Assembly: GCF_040610475.1 (NCBI RefSeq)
Contig: NZ_JBEXMJ010000007.1
Location: 62,001 to 126,000, forward strand
DNA: 64,000 bases
Reading direction: 5' to 3'
From: Actinopolymorpha sp. NPDC004070
GTDB taxonomy: Bacteria; Actinomycetota; Actinomycetes; Propionibacteriales; Actinopolymorphaceae
Part shown: positions 41,953 to 52,504 of the stretch, one piece after another
Layout of the letters: every line of letters begins with the position of its first letter
Position numbering within the stretch: position 1 is the first letter of the stretch
Position numbers and translations under genes: made by a program
The notes under the pieces: model-generated
The model's database searches: none
What the model was told of the DNA's origin: nothing
What the model saw: only the letters and a program-made list of their open reading frames with translations

Positions 41953-42320
41953 ACGACAACCCCTCCCGCGCGTCCTGCCCGTCCGCCGGCAAGGAACTCG
42001 AGGCGGTCACCGACGCGACCTTCGCCGACCGGGTGCTGGGCAGTGATCTGCCCGTGCTGGTGGAGTTCTGGGCGACCTGGTGCGGGCCGTGCCGGATGCT
42101 CGGGCCGGTGCTCGAGCAGATCGCCGGGGAGTACGCCGACCGCCTCCGGGTGGTCAAGATCAACTACGACGAGAACCCGCAGACCGGGATGGCCACCCAT
42201 GTCATGGCCGTACCGACGATGCAGGTCTACCGCGGCGGGGAGATGGTGAAGTCGCTGGTCGGCGCGCGCTCGAAGGCGCGGCTGCTGACCGAGCTGGAGG
42301 ACGTGCTCTCACCCGCCTAG
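41943..42320 (+). CDS. Thioredoxin
   Basis: The 125-residue protein has the active-site motif WATWCGPCRMLGP (Cys47 and Cys50) in a thioredoxin fold, with the cis-Pro loop VMAVPTMQVYRGG. The N-terminal extension (LLNDNPSRASCPSAGKELEA) contains one extra Cys. It is translated from an ATG overlapping the MerR stop, implying stress-linked control. It reduces disulphides in cytosolic proteins. Confidence 0.95.
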   Translation: MLLNDNPSRASCPSAGKELEAVTDATFADRVLGSDLPVLVEFWATWCGPCRMLGPVLEQIAGEYADRLRVVKINYDENPQTGMATHVMAVPTMQVYRGGEMVKSLVGARSKARLLTELEDVLSPA

Positions 42321-42350
42321 CCCACGGCGGCCGAGCGCCTGGCCCTCCCC

Positions 42351-43070
42351 TCAGGTGTCGAGGGTCAGGCGCAGGCGGCGTTCCACGACCTGCTCGGCGA
42401 CGTCGTTGAGGCGTTCGCCGTGTTCGTAGGCGTAGGCACGCAGCAGGTCGATGGCCTGCTCGTTGGGGATGTCGAGCTGGCCGGAGACCATCCCGATCGC
42501 GAGGTGGACCAACTCGTGCTGCAGCCGGGACAGTTCGTACAGGTCGGGCAGGGTGTCCGTCTGCTGTTGCCGGAGCTGGTAGTTGAACAGCACGACCGCC
42601 ACGGCGTCGGCCACCAGAAGTGCCTCGATGACCTCCAGCAACGGACCGGGGTGGACGCGATGGAAGTCCAGCACCCCCAGACTTGCGGTGCCGACCCGCA
42701 GCGGCATGGCGAAGATCGCCCGCACTCCCATGGGTGCTATCTCGCGGGTGAACATCGGCCAGCGAACGGTCGCCTCCGCCGACTGCAGGTCCGGGACCAG
42801 GACCGGTTGGTTGTCGTGGAACGCCGACACACAAGGGCCCTCACCCAGCCTGTACTGCAGCTCCTCGATCTCCGCGCCGACGTCGTTGCTGGCGCCCAGC
42901 AGGGTGCGGCCGCCGGCGATGCCGGAGTTCATCAGGGACAGTCCCACGCCGTCGATCGGCAGCAGGTCCACGACGGTGTCGCACACGCGCTGGGGGAGTT
43001 CGGTGACCCGATCGGCGTCGGTCACGATCGCGGCCAGCTCGTCGATCAGTCGCAGGCGGTCCAGCGGCAT
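42351..43070 (-). CDS. GAF-ANTAR protein 1
   Basis: The 239-residue protein has an N-terminal GAF-like domain (about residues 1-160) and a C-terminal ANTAR RNA-binding domain (LQHELVHLAIGMVSGQLDIPNEQAIDLLRAYAYEHGERLNDVAEQVVERRL). ANTAR proteins act as anti-terminators on hairpin RNAs. It is the last of three tandem copies. GAF ligand and RNA target are unknown. Confidence 0.9.
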   Translation of the reverse strand: MPLDRLRLIDELAAIVTDADRVTELPQRVCDTVVDLLPIDGVGLSLMNSGIAGGRTLLGASNDVGAEIEELQYRLGEGPCVSAFHDNQPVLVPDLQSAEATVRWPMFTREIAPMGVRAIFAMPLRVGTASLGVLDFHRVHPGPLLEVIEALLVADAVAVVLFNYQLRQQQTDTLPDLYELSRLQHELVHLAIGMVSGQLDIPNEQAIDLLRAYAYEHGERLNDVAEQVVERRLRLTLDT

Positions 43071-43117
43071 GTGTCACCTGCCTCGATTGTCGGGTGAGCC
43101 CGCCGCGGGCCCGGTCA

Positions 43118-43891
43118 CTACGTCGCGGGTGGGTCGGCCTCGGAGACGGCGAGCTGTCCCTCGACCAGGGCGGTGGCCAGGTCGGTGAGGCGCCGGCCGG
43201 TCTCCCGCGCGCGCCGGCGCAGTACGGCGTACGCCTCGGCCATGTCGTAGCCGCCGTGCTGGGCGATCATGCCGGTGGCCTGCTCGATGATCACGCGCTG
43301 GTTGAGCACCGCGAGCCGCTGCTCGACCGGAAGCTCCGGGCGGCGCAGGGTGCGTTCGTGGACGACCGCGATCGTGGCCAGGTCGGCGAGTGCCTGGCCG
43401 ACCCGGTGCTGGTACGGCGACAGCGGCACCGGTTGCTCGCTGAGCAGGTTCAGCGCACCGATCAGGTCACCGCGCAGCCGCATCGGCATGGCCGCGATCC
43501 CCCGGAACCCGGCGGCGGTGGCCCGCTCGGCGAACTCCGGCCACCTGCTCGCGTCCGGCCCGCCGAGGTCGACGGTGTTGAGCGGCTCGCCGGTGCGGAA
43601 GCACTCCAGGCAGGGACCGTGGTCGGTCTGCAGCTGCAGCAGTTCCAGCAGATGCATCTGTTCACTGGACGAGGCGATGGTGCCCAGCGCTCCCCACTGG
43701 TCGGCGAGCATCACCCCGGCCGCCTGCACCGGCAGCAGGTCGACGCACATCGCCGTCACCCGGTCGAGCAGTTCGATCGGGTCGTAGTCGTGGACCAGTG
43801 ATTCGGTGAGGTCCGCGAACTGCACCGGAAAGGCGTTCTCGCCTCGGGTGGGTCCTTCGCCTCGGGTGGGTGTGGTCGTCATGATGATCAC
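43118..43891 (-). CDS. GAF-ANTAR protein 2
   Basis: The 257-residue protein has a GAF domain and an ANTAR domain (RVIIEQATGMIAQHGGYDMAEAYAVLRRRARETGRRLTDLATALV). It starts at GTG 43891, 2 nt after the previous gene's stop; ATG 43882 is also possible. A near-tandem TPTRGEGPTRGE repeat at the N-terminus is odd. With its neighbours it forms a three-gene operon. Confidence 0.9.
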   Translation of the reverse strand: MIIMTTTPTRGEGPTRGENAFPVQFADLTESLVHDYDPIELLDRVTAMCVDLLPVQAAGVMLADQWGALGTIASSSEQMHLLELLQLQTDHGPCLECFRTGEPLNTVDLGGPDASRWPEFAERATAAGFRGIAAMPMRLRGDLIGALNLLSEQPVPLSPYQHRVGQALADLATIAVVHERTLRRPELPVEQRLAVLNQRVIIEQATGMIAQHGGYDMAEAYAVLRRRARETGRRLTDLATALVEGQLAVSEADPPAT

Positions 43892-43893
43892 CG

Positions 43894-44646
43894 TCAGCCC
43901 AGGTCGGTGTCGGTGTCGATTTCGGGGTCGGTGTCATCGCCCGGATCGAGGGCCAGCCTGCGTGCCACCACGTCGCGGGCCACGTCGATCAGCGGCCGGT
44001 CCTCGGCGAAGGCGTGGGCCCGTAGCCGTGCCAACGCCGTGGCGACCGGAACGTTCAGCTGGACGGCGACCATCCCGGTGGCCTGATGAACCTCCGCCCG
44101 CGCCAGCCCTCCGCCGATGAGTTCCTCCAGCAGCTCCGGTGGAGCCGTCCGGCCCCCGGCACTGGGATTGAGCACCGCCCAGGTCGCCGCGTCCGCGGCC
44201 CGCAGCGCGATCGTCAGCTCGTCCCGGGACAGCGGCCCGTGCGCCAGCCGGTACAGGTCCAGGATCCCCAGCCTGGCGCCCCCGATCCGCATCGGCAGCG
44301 CGTACAGCGCCCGGGCGTGTGTGGCACGGGCCCCGTCGGCGAACCCCGGCCATCGGGTGTCCGCGGGATCGGCTATGTCGGACACGAGCACCGGGTGGCC
44401 GAGACTGTGGGCGTCCAGGCAGGGCCCCTCGGCGAGGCTGAACTGCAGCTCGTCCAGGCGGGTGGCGATCTCGTCGGTGGCACAGATCGGCTCCTGCCGA
44501 TCCGGGTCGCTGATCAACGTCACCGCCGCGCCGTCGGCCAGCGACGAGGCCACGACGGCCTCGCAGATCCGCCGCGGCGCGTGCGGTCCGTTCTGCGCCA
44601 CGAGTCTGCTGAGCTCCCGGGCCAGCTCCTCGTACTCGGCCATCAT
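43894..44646 (-). CDS. GAF-ANTAR protein 3
   Basis: The 250-residue protein begins MMAEYEELARELSRL, carries a GAF-like sensory domain (RRICEAVVASSLADGAAVTLISD... GIL) and a C-terminal ANTAR domain (ARAEVHQATGMVAVQLNVPVATALARLRAHAFAEDRPLIDVA). An acidic, Asp-rich tail ends it (DDTDPEIDTDTDLG). It is the first gene of the three-copy GAF-ANTAR operon and divergent from pabB across a 220-bp gap. Confidence 0.9.
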   Translation of the reverse strand: MMAEYEELARELSRLVAQNGPHAPRRICEAVVASSLADGAAVTLISDPDRQEPICATDEIATRLDELQFSLAEGPCLDAHSLGHPVLVSDIADPADTRWPGFADGARATHARALYALPMRIGGARLGILDLYRLAHGPLSRDELTIALRAADAATWAVLNPSAGGRTAPPELLEELIGGGLARAEVHQATGMVAVQLNVPVATALARLRAHAFAEDRPLIDVARDVVARRLALDPGDDTDPEIDTDTDLG

Positions 44647-44853
44647 GTCTTCCCGAGGACATGCCTTCCGGACGACTCCACCAGCGACGCTATGCCGGTG
44701 ATCGTTCGGCCGAACAGGGCAGCAGGGCCTCACCGAACGGGCACATCGTCTCCCGGTACGCCGAGCGGGTGAAACCCGGCATTGACAGAGGTTGGGCATG
44801 GGAGTCGACGCGGCTGTCCAGGCCGGGTTGACAGTGGCCCGGTGCCGGCGGCC

Positions 44854-44859
44854 TACGCT
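44854..44859 (+). promoter_or_regulatory. -10 element for pabB
   Basis: TACGCT (44854-44859) lies 7 nt before GTG 44867, consistent with a leaderless transcript. A TTGACA at 44828-44833 is 20 bp further upstream, which is longer than ideal. Confidence 0.5.
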
Positions 44860-44866
44860 GAGCCGG

Positions 44867-46318
44867 GTGACGAGGTGGGTGCTGCGCTGCCGGGAGCTGC
44901 CGGCCATGCCGGACGCCGAGCAGGCGTTCCGCGCCCTCTTCGGTGCCAGTCGCTACGCCTACTGGCTGGACAGTGCCATGAGCGCCATGAGCGAGATCAG
45001 CCCGATGGCCGGCGGATCCGCGAGGTACTCCGTCCTCGGTGAGTGTGCCGGCCCGCACGCCGACATCCTCACCGACCGCGTTCCGGCGCCGTCGGTCGCG
45101 CCGGGTACGACCACCATCTACGAACGGCTCGAACGCCGGCTTGCCGACCGGCGAACCGACGTCCCGGCGGGGCTGCCCGCCGATCTCGCCTGCGGCTACG
45201 TCGGCTACTTCGGCTACGAACTGAGGGCCCATGACGGTGCGCCCTCACCGCACCGGTCGGAGCTGCCGGACGCGTACTGGCTGGCGGCGACGAGATACCT
45301 CGCCCTGGACCACGTCGCCGGACGCGCCTGGGTGGTCGAGCTCGGCACCGCGGAGACTCCCGCATGCTGGCTGGACACCGCGGCCGCCAGGCTCGCGGGC
45401 CTCACCTCGAGTGCCCCGGAGAAGCCAAACGACGCGGTGCTGGACGGGGGCCCGGAGCCCGATCCCGAACCCTGGCTGGCACGTCCGCGGGAGACCTACC
45501 TGCGCGACGTACGGCACTGCCTGGACCGGCTGCGGGCCGGTGACAGCTACGAGATCTGCCTCACCGACACGGCGGAGCTGCCCTTCGCGGGCGGGGCGGG
45601 TGAGACGGCCGAAGCCTTCGAGGCGTACTGCCGGCTGCGCCGCCGCAACCCCGCGCCGTACGCCGCCTACCTGCGCCTGGACGACGTCCACGTCCTGTCC
45701 GCGTCGCCGGAACGCTTCCTTCGGGTGGACGCCCAGGGGTACGCCGAGTCCCGGCCGATCAAGGGCACCTCGCCCCGCGGCGACGACCCGGCGGCCGACG
45801 ACCTGGCCCGCAAGGAGCTGTCGGCGAGTACCAAGGCGCAGGCGGAGAACCTGATGATCGTGGACCTCGTCCGCAACGACCTGGGCCGGGTGTGCGAGCC
45901 GGGCAGCATCGGCGTACCCGCGTTCTGCTCGGTGGAGTCCTACGCCACCGTCCACCAGCTCGTCTCCACGGTGCGCGGCCGGCTGCGGGCCGACGTGACC
46001 GCGGTGCGCGCCGCCCGGGCCTGTTTCCCGCCCGGCTCGATGACCGGTGCGCCGAAGCTGTCCACGATGCGCATCCTCGACCGGCTGGAGACCCGGGCGC
46101 GCGGCATCTACTCCGGGGCGCTCGGCCACTTCGGGCTGGCCGGCACCGCCGACCTGAGCGTGGTGATCCGGACTGCCGTGATCCACCGCGGACGGCTCAC
46201 CGTCGGCGCGGGCGGGGCGATCGTGCTGGACTCGGACCCGGCGGACGAATGGGACGAGATGCTGGTCAAGGCCGCCGTCCCGCTGCGCGCACTGGTCGTA
46301 CCTCCATGTGAGGAGTGA
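44867..46318 (+). CDS. pabB: Aminodeoxychorismate synthase component I (PabB)
   Basis: The 483-residue chorismate enzyme has the PIKGTSPRG motif (Lys299 in PIKGT), which separates PabB from anthranilate synthase (PIAGT). It also has the C-terminal segments NLMIVDLVRNDLGRVC, FPPGSMTGAPKLSTM and GIYSGALGHFG. It makes 4-amino-4-deoxychorismate for folate, with an amidotransferase subunit encoded elsewhere. GTG 44867 with a -10 close by gives a typical length; a longer start at 44792 would add an atypical Arg-rich leader. No pabA/pabC is adjacent. Confidence 0.9.
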   Translation: MTRWVLRCRELPAMPDAEQAFRALFGASRYAYWLDSAMSAMSEISPMAGGSARYSVLGECAGPHADILTDRVPAPSVAPGTTTIYERLERRLADRRTDVPAGLPADLACGYVGYFGYELRAHDGAPSPHRSELPDAYWLAATRYLALDHVAGRAWVVELGTAETPACWLDTAAARLAGLTSSAPEKPNDAVLDGGPEPDPEPWLARPRETYLRDVRHCLDRLRAGDSYEICLTDTAELPFAGGAGETAEAFEAYCRLRRRNPAPYAAYLRLDDVHVLSASPERFLRVDAQGYAESRPIKGTSPRGDDPAADDLARKELSASTKAQAENLMIVDLVRNDLGRVCEPGSIGVPAFCSVESYATVHQLVSTVRGRLRADVTAVRAARACFPPGSMTGAPKLSTMRILDRLETRARGIYSGALGHFGLAGTADLSVVIRTAVIHRGRLTVGAGGAIVLDSDPADEWDEMLVKAAVPLRALVVPPCEE

Positions 46319-46367
46319 GGGGATCCGTCCCCACGTTCACACGGAATTCACACTCGCGCCCGGCTCC

Positions 46368-46405
46368 GTCATCGGCCCGAAACATCGCACTCCCGCTCAC
46401 GAAAC
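46368..46405 (+). promoter_or_regulatory. GlnR-type binding box upstream of amtB
   Basis: The segment reads GTCAT-N6-GAAAC-N6-CTCCC-N6-GAAAC with exact 6-bp spacers. This matches the actinomycete GlnR box (GTnAC and GAAAC half-sites, 11-bp period). The two b-sites are perfect, the first a-site is close and the second is poor. It lies 133 bp before the amtB start. Confidence 0.78.
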
Positions 46406-46538
46406 ACGCCCCGACAAGTCTTGCCGCATCCTCGTGAGCTCGCTCGAAGGCGGCGCCGTTGCCGCTGCCGACTCCGGTCGGCCGGGCTCCCGAAGCCCCC
46501 CCAGCGCACAGCTTCGGATCTCCACAGGAGGAGACGCG

Positions 46539-48331
<1,793 letters not shown>

Positions 48332-48365
48332 CGGCCCACGGCGGCTCGCTACGGGAACCTGCCGG

Positions 48366-50753
48366 ATGCCACTTTCACCCGCGTCCTCGCTGGCGCCATC
48401 GGCCCGCGAGCGGCTGACCCAGGTCGGCCGCTCGCGGGCCGCACGCACCCGGGCGGCCGACGAGCGGCTGCGGTCGCTGCTCGCCGGCGCCCTCGAAGAC
48501 CTCGACACCCCGCCCAACGCCGGCGGGGTGTCGGTCGTCGCGCTCGGCGGCTACGGCCGGGAGGAACTGTCCGCCGCCAGCGACCTCGACGTCCTCCTGC
48601 TGTACGACGACCGCTGTCCCGACGTCGCCGCGATCGCCGAACGCCTGTGGTATCCGCTGTGGGACGACCGGGTGGCCCTCGACCACAGCGTGCGCACCGT
48701 CGCCGAGACCTCCGAGGCGGCCGCCGGCGACCTGCGTACCGCCCTGTCCCTGCTGGACGCCCGGCACGTGGCCGGCGACGCCGCACTGACCATCCAGCTC
48801 CGGACCACGCTGCTCGCCGGATGGCGACGGACCGCGCCGCGCCGGCTTCCGGAGCTGGAGCGAAGCTGCCGCGAACGCGCCGCCCGGGTCGGTGAGATCG
48901 CGGCCCTGCTGGAGCCGGACCTGAAGGAGGCACGCGGCGGGCTGCGTGACGGTGTCGTCATGCGGGCGCTGGCCGCCACCTGGCTGGTGGACGTACCGCA
49001 GGCGAACGTCGCCCGGCTGCGGTCGGGCCTGCTCGACGTCCGCGACGTGCTGCACGAGGTCGGCGGCCGGCGGCCGACCGACCGGCTGCGCGCCGACCTG
49101 CAGGCGGACGTGGCGGCCGGATGCGGGCTGCCCGACCGGGACGCCCTGCTGCGGTACGTCTACCACCTCGGCCGCACGATGAGCCACACCGCCGACGTCG
49201 CCTGGCGACGGGCCGGACGGGCCCTGGCCGGCCGATCGAGCCGGCGCGGCAGCCGTATCCGCCCGCGTCCCGGCCCCGCCCTCACCCCGCTGGCACCCGG
49301 TGTCGCCGCCGTCGACGGCGAGGTCGTACTGGCCCCCGAGGCACGCCTCGGCAGCGATCCGCTGCTGCCGCTGCGGGCGGCGTACGCGGCGGCCGACCAC
49401 GGCCTGCTGCTGGCGCCCCACACCGCCGACCGGCTGGGGAGCACCCCCGGCACGCTGCCGACGCCGTGGCCCGCGGAGGCCCGCCGGTTGTTCACCGCGC
49501 TGCTCGGCACCGGGCCGGACCTGCTCGCGGTGTGGGAGACCTGCGACCAGGCCGGGCTGGTGAACGACCTGGTGCCGGAGTGGGACCGGGTGCGGTGCGC
49601 GCCGCAGTACTCCCCGGTGCACCGGCACACCGTCGACCGCCACCTGCTGGACACCTGTGTGGAGGCCTCCAGGCTGGTCCGCCGGGTCTACCGGCCGGAC
49701 CTGCTGCTGGTCGGCGCGCTGCTGCACGACCTCGGCAAGGGCGGACGCGGCGACCGCGGCGACCGCGGCGACCACAGCGTTCTCGGTGCGGAGATCGCCG
49801 CCCGGCTGGCCCCGAGGTGGGGGTTCGACCAGGCCGACACCGCCACGCTCGTGCTGCTCGTCCGCCACCACCTGCTCCTCGCCGACACCGCGACCCGCCG
49901 CGACCTCGACGACCCGACCACGATCCGGCAGGTCACCGCCGTGGTGGGCGACGCGGACACCCTCGACCTGCTGGCCGCGCTGACCGAGGCGGACGCCCGG
50001 GCCACCGGTTCGGCGGCGTGGACGCCGTGGCGGGCCGCACTGGTCGGCCGGCTCGTCGACCACGTACGCCGCCACCTCGAACGCGGCCAGGTGCCGGCGC
50101 CGGGCCCGCTCGCCCAGTGGCAGCGGGAGCTCGCCCGGGAACACGTGCCCGGTGTCGTGGTGGAGCCGCCCGAAGTCGAGGGGGAGCCGTTCCGGATCAC
50201 CGTCGTCGCGCCCGGCCGGGTCGGCTCCCTCGCCACCGTCGCGGGCGTACTGGCCCTGGCCCGGCTGTCGGTGCGCTCGGCGTCCGTTCACACCGAGGCC
50301 CAGGCAGCGGGCGACGTGGGCGTGTCGATCTGGATCGTCGCGGGGGAGCCGCCCGACCCCGCCGTGCTGCGCGAACGGCTGGACGCCGCGCTGTCCGGCC
50401 GCGACCGGGTGACACCGCGGGTGGCCAGGATGGACGACGCGCACGCCGCGCGGTCGGCGCACGGCCCGGCCGACGTGCGGGTCGAGCCCGGCGCGTCGGC
50501 CGCCGCCACGGTGCTGGAAGTACGTGCACATGACCGGCCGGGGTTGTTCCACCAGATCTGCGCGGCGGTGGCCGCGACCGGATGCTCGGTCCGGTCGGCA
50601 CACGTGAGCACCTGGGCGGACAACGCGGTGGACGTCTTCTACCTGACCCGGCCCCTGGGCGGGCCGCTGGAGGAGTCCGTGGCGGCGGGGGTGGCCGAGT
50701 CGGTGCGTACGGCCCTGGACCCCGGCCCGGATGACAGCGGCAACAACCGGTGA
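48366..50753 (+). CDS. glnD: [Protein-PII] uridylyl/adenylyltransferase GlnD
   Basis: The 795-residue enzyme modifies PII at Tyr51 when nitrogen is limiting. It has the nucleotidyltransferase motif GGYGREELSAASDLDVLLL, the HD phosphohydrolase motif LLVGALLHDLGKGGRGDRGDRGDHS, and two C-terminal ACT domains (FRITVVAPGRVGSLATVAG and VLEVRAHDRPGLFHQICAAV). A three-unit 9-bp repeat expands the loop after HDLGKG by Gly-Asp-Arg copies. In actinobacteria GlnD acts as an adenylyltransferase. The gene follows glnB at 34 bp. Confidence 0.93.
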   Translation: MPLSPASSLAPSARERLTQVGRSRAARTRAADERLRSLLAGALEDLDTPPNAGGVSVVALGGYGREELSAASDLDVLLLYDDRCPDVAAIAERLWYPLWDDRVALDHSVRTVAETSEAAAGDLRTALSLLDARHVAGDAALTIQLRTTLLAGWRRTAPRRLPELERSCRERAARVGEIAALLEPDLKEARGGLRDGVVMRALAATWLVDVPQANVARLRSGLLDVRDVLHEVGGRRPTDRLRADLQADVAAGCGLPDRDALLRYVYHLGRTMSHTADVAWRRAGRALAGRSSRRGSRIRPRPGPALTPLAPGVAAVDGEVVLAPEARLGSDPLLPLRAAYAAADHGLLLAPHTADRLGSTPGTLPTPWPAEARRLFTALLGTGPDLLAVWETCDQAGLVNDLVPEWDRVRCAPQYSPVHRHTVDRHLLDTCVEASRLVRRVYRPDLLLVGALLHDLGKGGRGDRGDRGDHSVLGAEIAARLAPRWGFDQADTATLVLLVRHHLLLADTATRRDLDDPTTIRQVTAVVGDADTLDLLAALTEADARATGSAAWTPWRAALVGRLVDHVRRHLERGQVPAPGPLAQWQRELAREHVPGVVVEPPEVEGEPFRITVVAPGRVGSLATVAGVLALARLSVRSASVHTEAQAAGDVGVSIWIVAGEPPDPAVLRERLDAALSGRDRVTPRVARMDDAHAARSAHGPADVRVEPGASAAATVLEVRAHDRPGLFHQICAAVAATGCSVRSAHVSTWADNAVDVFYLTRPLGGPLEESVAAGVAESVRTALDPGPDDSGNNR
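49747..49773 (+). repeat. Three 9-bp repeats in glnD
   Basis: GCGGCGACC occurs three times in a row (49747, 49756, 49765) and encodes Gly-Asp-Arg repeats right after the HD motif. This in-frame repeat could vary between strains. Confidence 0.85.
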
Positions 50754-50833
50754 CACAGTGGGGGCGACCTACCGAAACCGGGTGAGATCGACGCCAAACC
50801 TCCGGCGCCGCCGACCGCGGGCGCCCGGACGGC

Positions 50834-50839
50834 TACCCT
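50834..50839 (+). promoter_or_regulatory. Possible ffh -10 element
   Basis: TACCCT (50834-50839) lies 42 bp before GTG 50882, the same hexamer as at the DUF177-rpmF promoter. No good -35 is seen, so confidence is low. Confidence 0.3.
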
Positions 50840-50881
50840 GGCCAGGACCCCACCACGTCTAACGAGGACCAGACTGCCACC

Positions 50882-52504
50882 GTGTTCGCCACCCTTCAGG
50901 ATCGCCTCGAGGCGACGTTCAAGCGGCTCCGCGGCAAGGGCCGGCTCACCGACGACGACATCGACACCAGTGCGCGGGAGATCCGGATCGCGCTGCTGGA
51001 GGCCGACGTCGCGCTGCCGGTCGTGCGTGCCTTCATCGCGCAGCTCAAGGAGCGGGCGCGGGGAGCCGCGGTCCACCAGGCCCTCAACCCGGCCGAGCAG
51101 GTCATCAAGATCGTCAACGAGGAGCTCATCGAGATCCTCGGCGGCGACACCCGCCGGCTGCGGTACGCCAAGACCCCGCCGACCGTCATCATGCTGGCCG
51201 GTCTGCAGGGTGCTGGTAAGACCACGCTCGCGGGCAAGCTCGGCCTCTGGCTGAAGGGCCAGGGCCACACCCCGCTGCTGGTCGCCGCCGACCTGCAGCG
51301 CCCCAACGCCGTCGAGCAGTTGCAGGTCGTCGGCCAGCGCGCCGGGGTCGAGGTCTTCGCACCCGAGCCCGGCAGCGGCGTGGGCGACCCGGTCGACGTC
51401 GCGCGGCGCAGCATCGAGCACGCCCGCTCCAAGCTCTACGACGTGGTGATCGTCGACACCGCGGGCCGGCTCGGCATCGACGCCGAGATGATGCAGCAGG
51501 CCGCCGACATCCGGGACGCGGTCTCGCCCGACGAGATCCTGTTCGTCGTCGACGCGCTGATCGGCCAGGACGCCGTCACCACCGCCGAGGCGTTCCGCGA
51601 CGGCGTGGGCTTCGACGGCGTGGTGTTGTCCAAGCTCGACGGCGACGCGCGCGGTGGCGCCGCGCTGTCGGTGCGGCACGTGACCGGCCGGCCGGTGATG
51701 TTCGCCTCCAACGGCGAGAAGTTGGACGATTTCGACGTCTTCCACCCCGACCGGATGGCCTCCCGCATCCTCGGGATGGGTGACGTCCTCACCCTCATCG
51801 AGACCGCCGAGAAGGCCTTCGACGAGGAGCAGGCCGCCCGGGTGGCGGACAAGCTCAAGACCGAGCGCGGCTTCACCCTCGAGGACTTCCTCGCCCAGAT
51901 GCAGGCCGTCCGCAAGATGGGGTCGCTGTCGAAGATCCTCGGCATGCTCCCCGGCCTCGGCGACGTCCGTAACCAGGTCGAGCAGATCGACGACCGGGAG
52001 CTGGACCGGATCGAGGCGATCATCCGTTCGATGACGCCGGCCGAGCGGGACGACCCCAAGCTGATCAACGGCTCGCGCCGGCTGCGCATCTCCAAGGGTT
52101 CGGGCACCACGGTCTCCGACGTCAACCTGCTGGTGGAGCGGTTCCTCGAGGCCCGCAAGATGATGAGTCAGCTCAGCCAGGGCAAGGGCATGCCCAACAT
52201 CCCGGGGATGCCCAACATCCCGGGCATGGGCGGCGGCATGGGCGGCGGCAACCGCAAGGGCAAGAAGGGCAAGAAGGGCAAGGCCAACCAGCGCGCCGGC
52301 GGGCGCTCGGGCAACCCGGCCAAGCGGGCGCGGCAGGCCGCCGCCGACGCGGTGGCCGCCCGCGACCAGGGCGAGGAGCAGGGCGGCGTTCCGGCCGCGT
52401 TCGGCGGCAACGGCCTGCCCGACCTGAACTCCCCGACCGAGGTCCCGGAGGGCTTCGAGCTGCCGAAGGAGCTGCGCGACCTGTTGCCGAAAGACGGCAA
52501 GTGA
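50882..52504 (+). CDS. ffh: Signal recognition particle protein Ffh
   Basis: The 540-residue SRP GTPase has an NG domain with G1 GLQGAGKTTLAGKLG, DLQRPNAVEQL, VDTAGRLGID and SKLDGDARGG, then a Met-rich M domain. The C-terminal tail is unusually long and Gly/Met/Lys-rich (GMGGGMGGGNRKGKKGKKGK). It binds 4.5S RNA and signal peptides and docks with FtsY. The start is GTG 50882, and the 3' end overlaps the amidohydrolase gene as GTGA. Confidence 0.97.
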   Translation: MFATLQDRLEATFKRLRGKGRLTDDDIDTSAREIRIALLEADVALPVVRAFIAQLKERARGAAVHQALNPAEQVIKIVNEELIEILGGDTRRLRYAKTPPTVIMLAGLQGAGKTTLAGKLGLWLKGQGHTPLLVAADLQRPNAVEQLQVVGQRAGVEVFAPEPGSGVGDPVDVARRSIEHARSKLYDVVIVDTAGRLGIDAEMMQQAADIRDAVSPDEILFVVDALIGQDAVTTAEAFRDGVGFDGVVLSKLDGDARGGAALSVRHVTGRPVMFASNGEKLDDFDVFHPDRMASRILGMGDVLTLIETAEKAFDEEQAARVADKLKTERGFTLEDFLAQMQAVRKMGSLSKILGMLPGLGDVRNQVEQIDDRELDRIEAIIRSMTPAERDDPKLINGSRRLRISKGSGTTVSDVNLLVERFLEARKMMSQLSQGKGMPNIPGMPNIPGMGGGMGGGNRKGKKGKKGKANQRAGGRSGNPAKRARQAAADAVAARDQGEEQGGVPAAFGGNGLPDLNSPTEVPEGFELPKELRDLLPKDGK

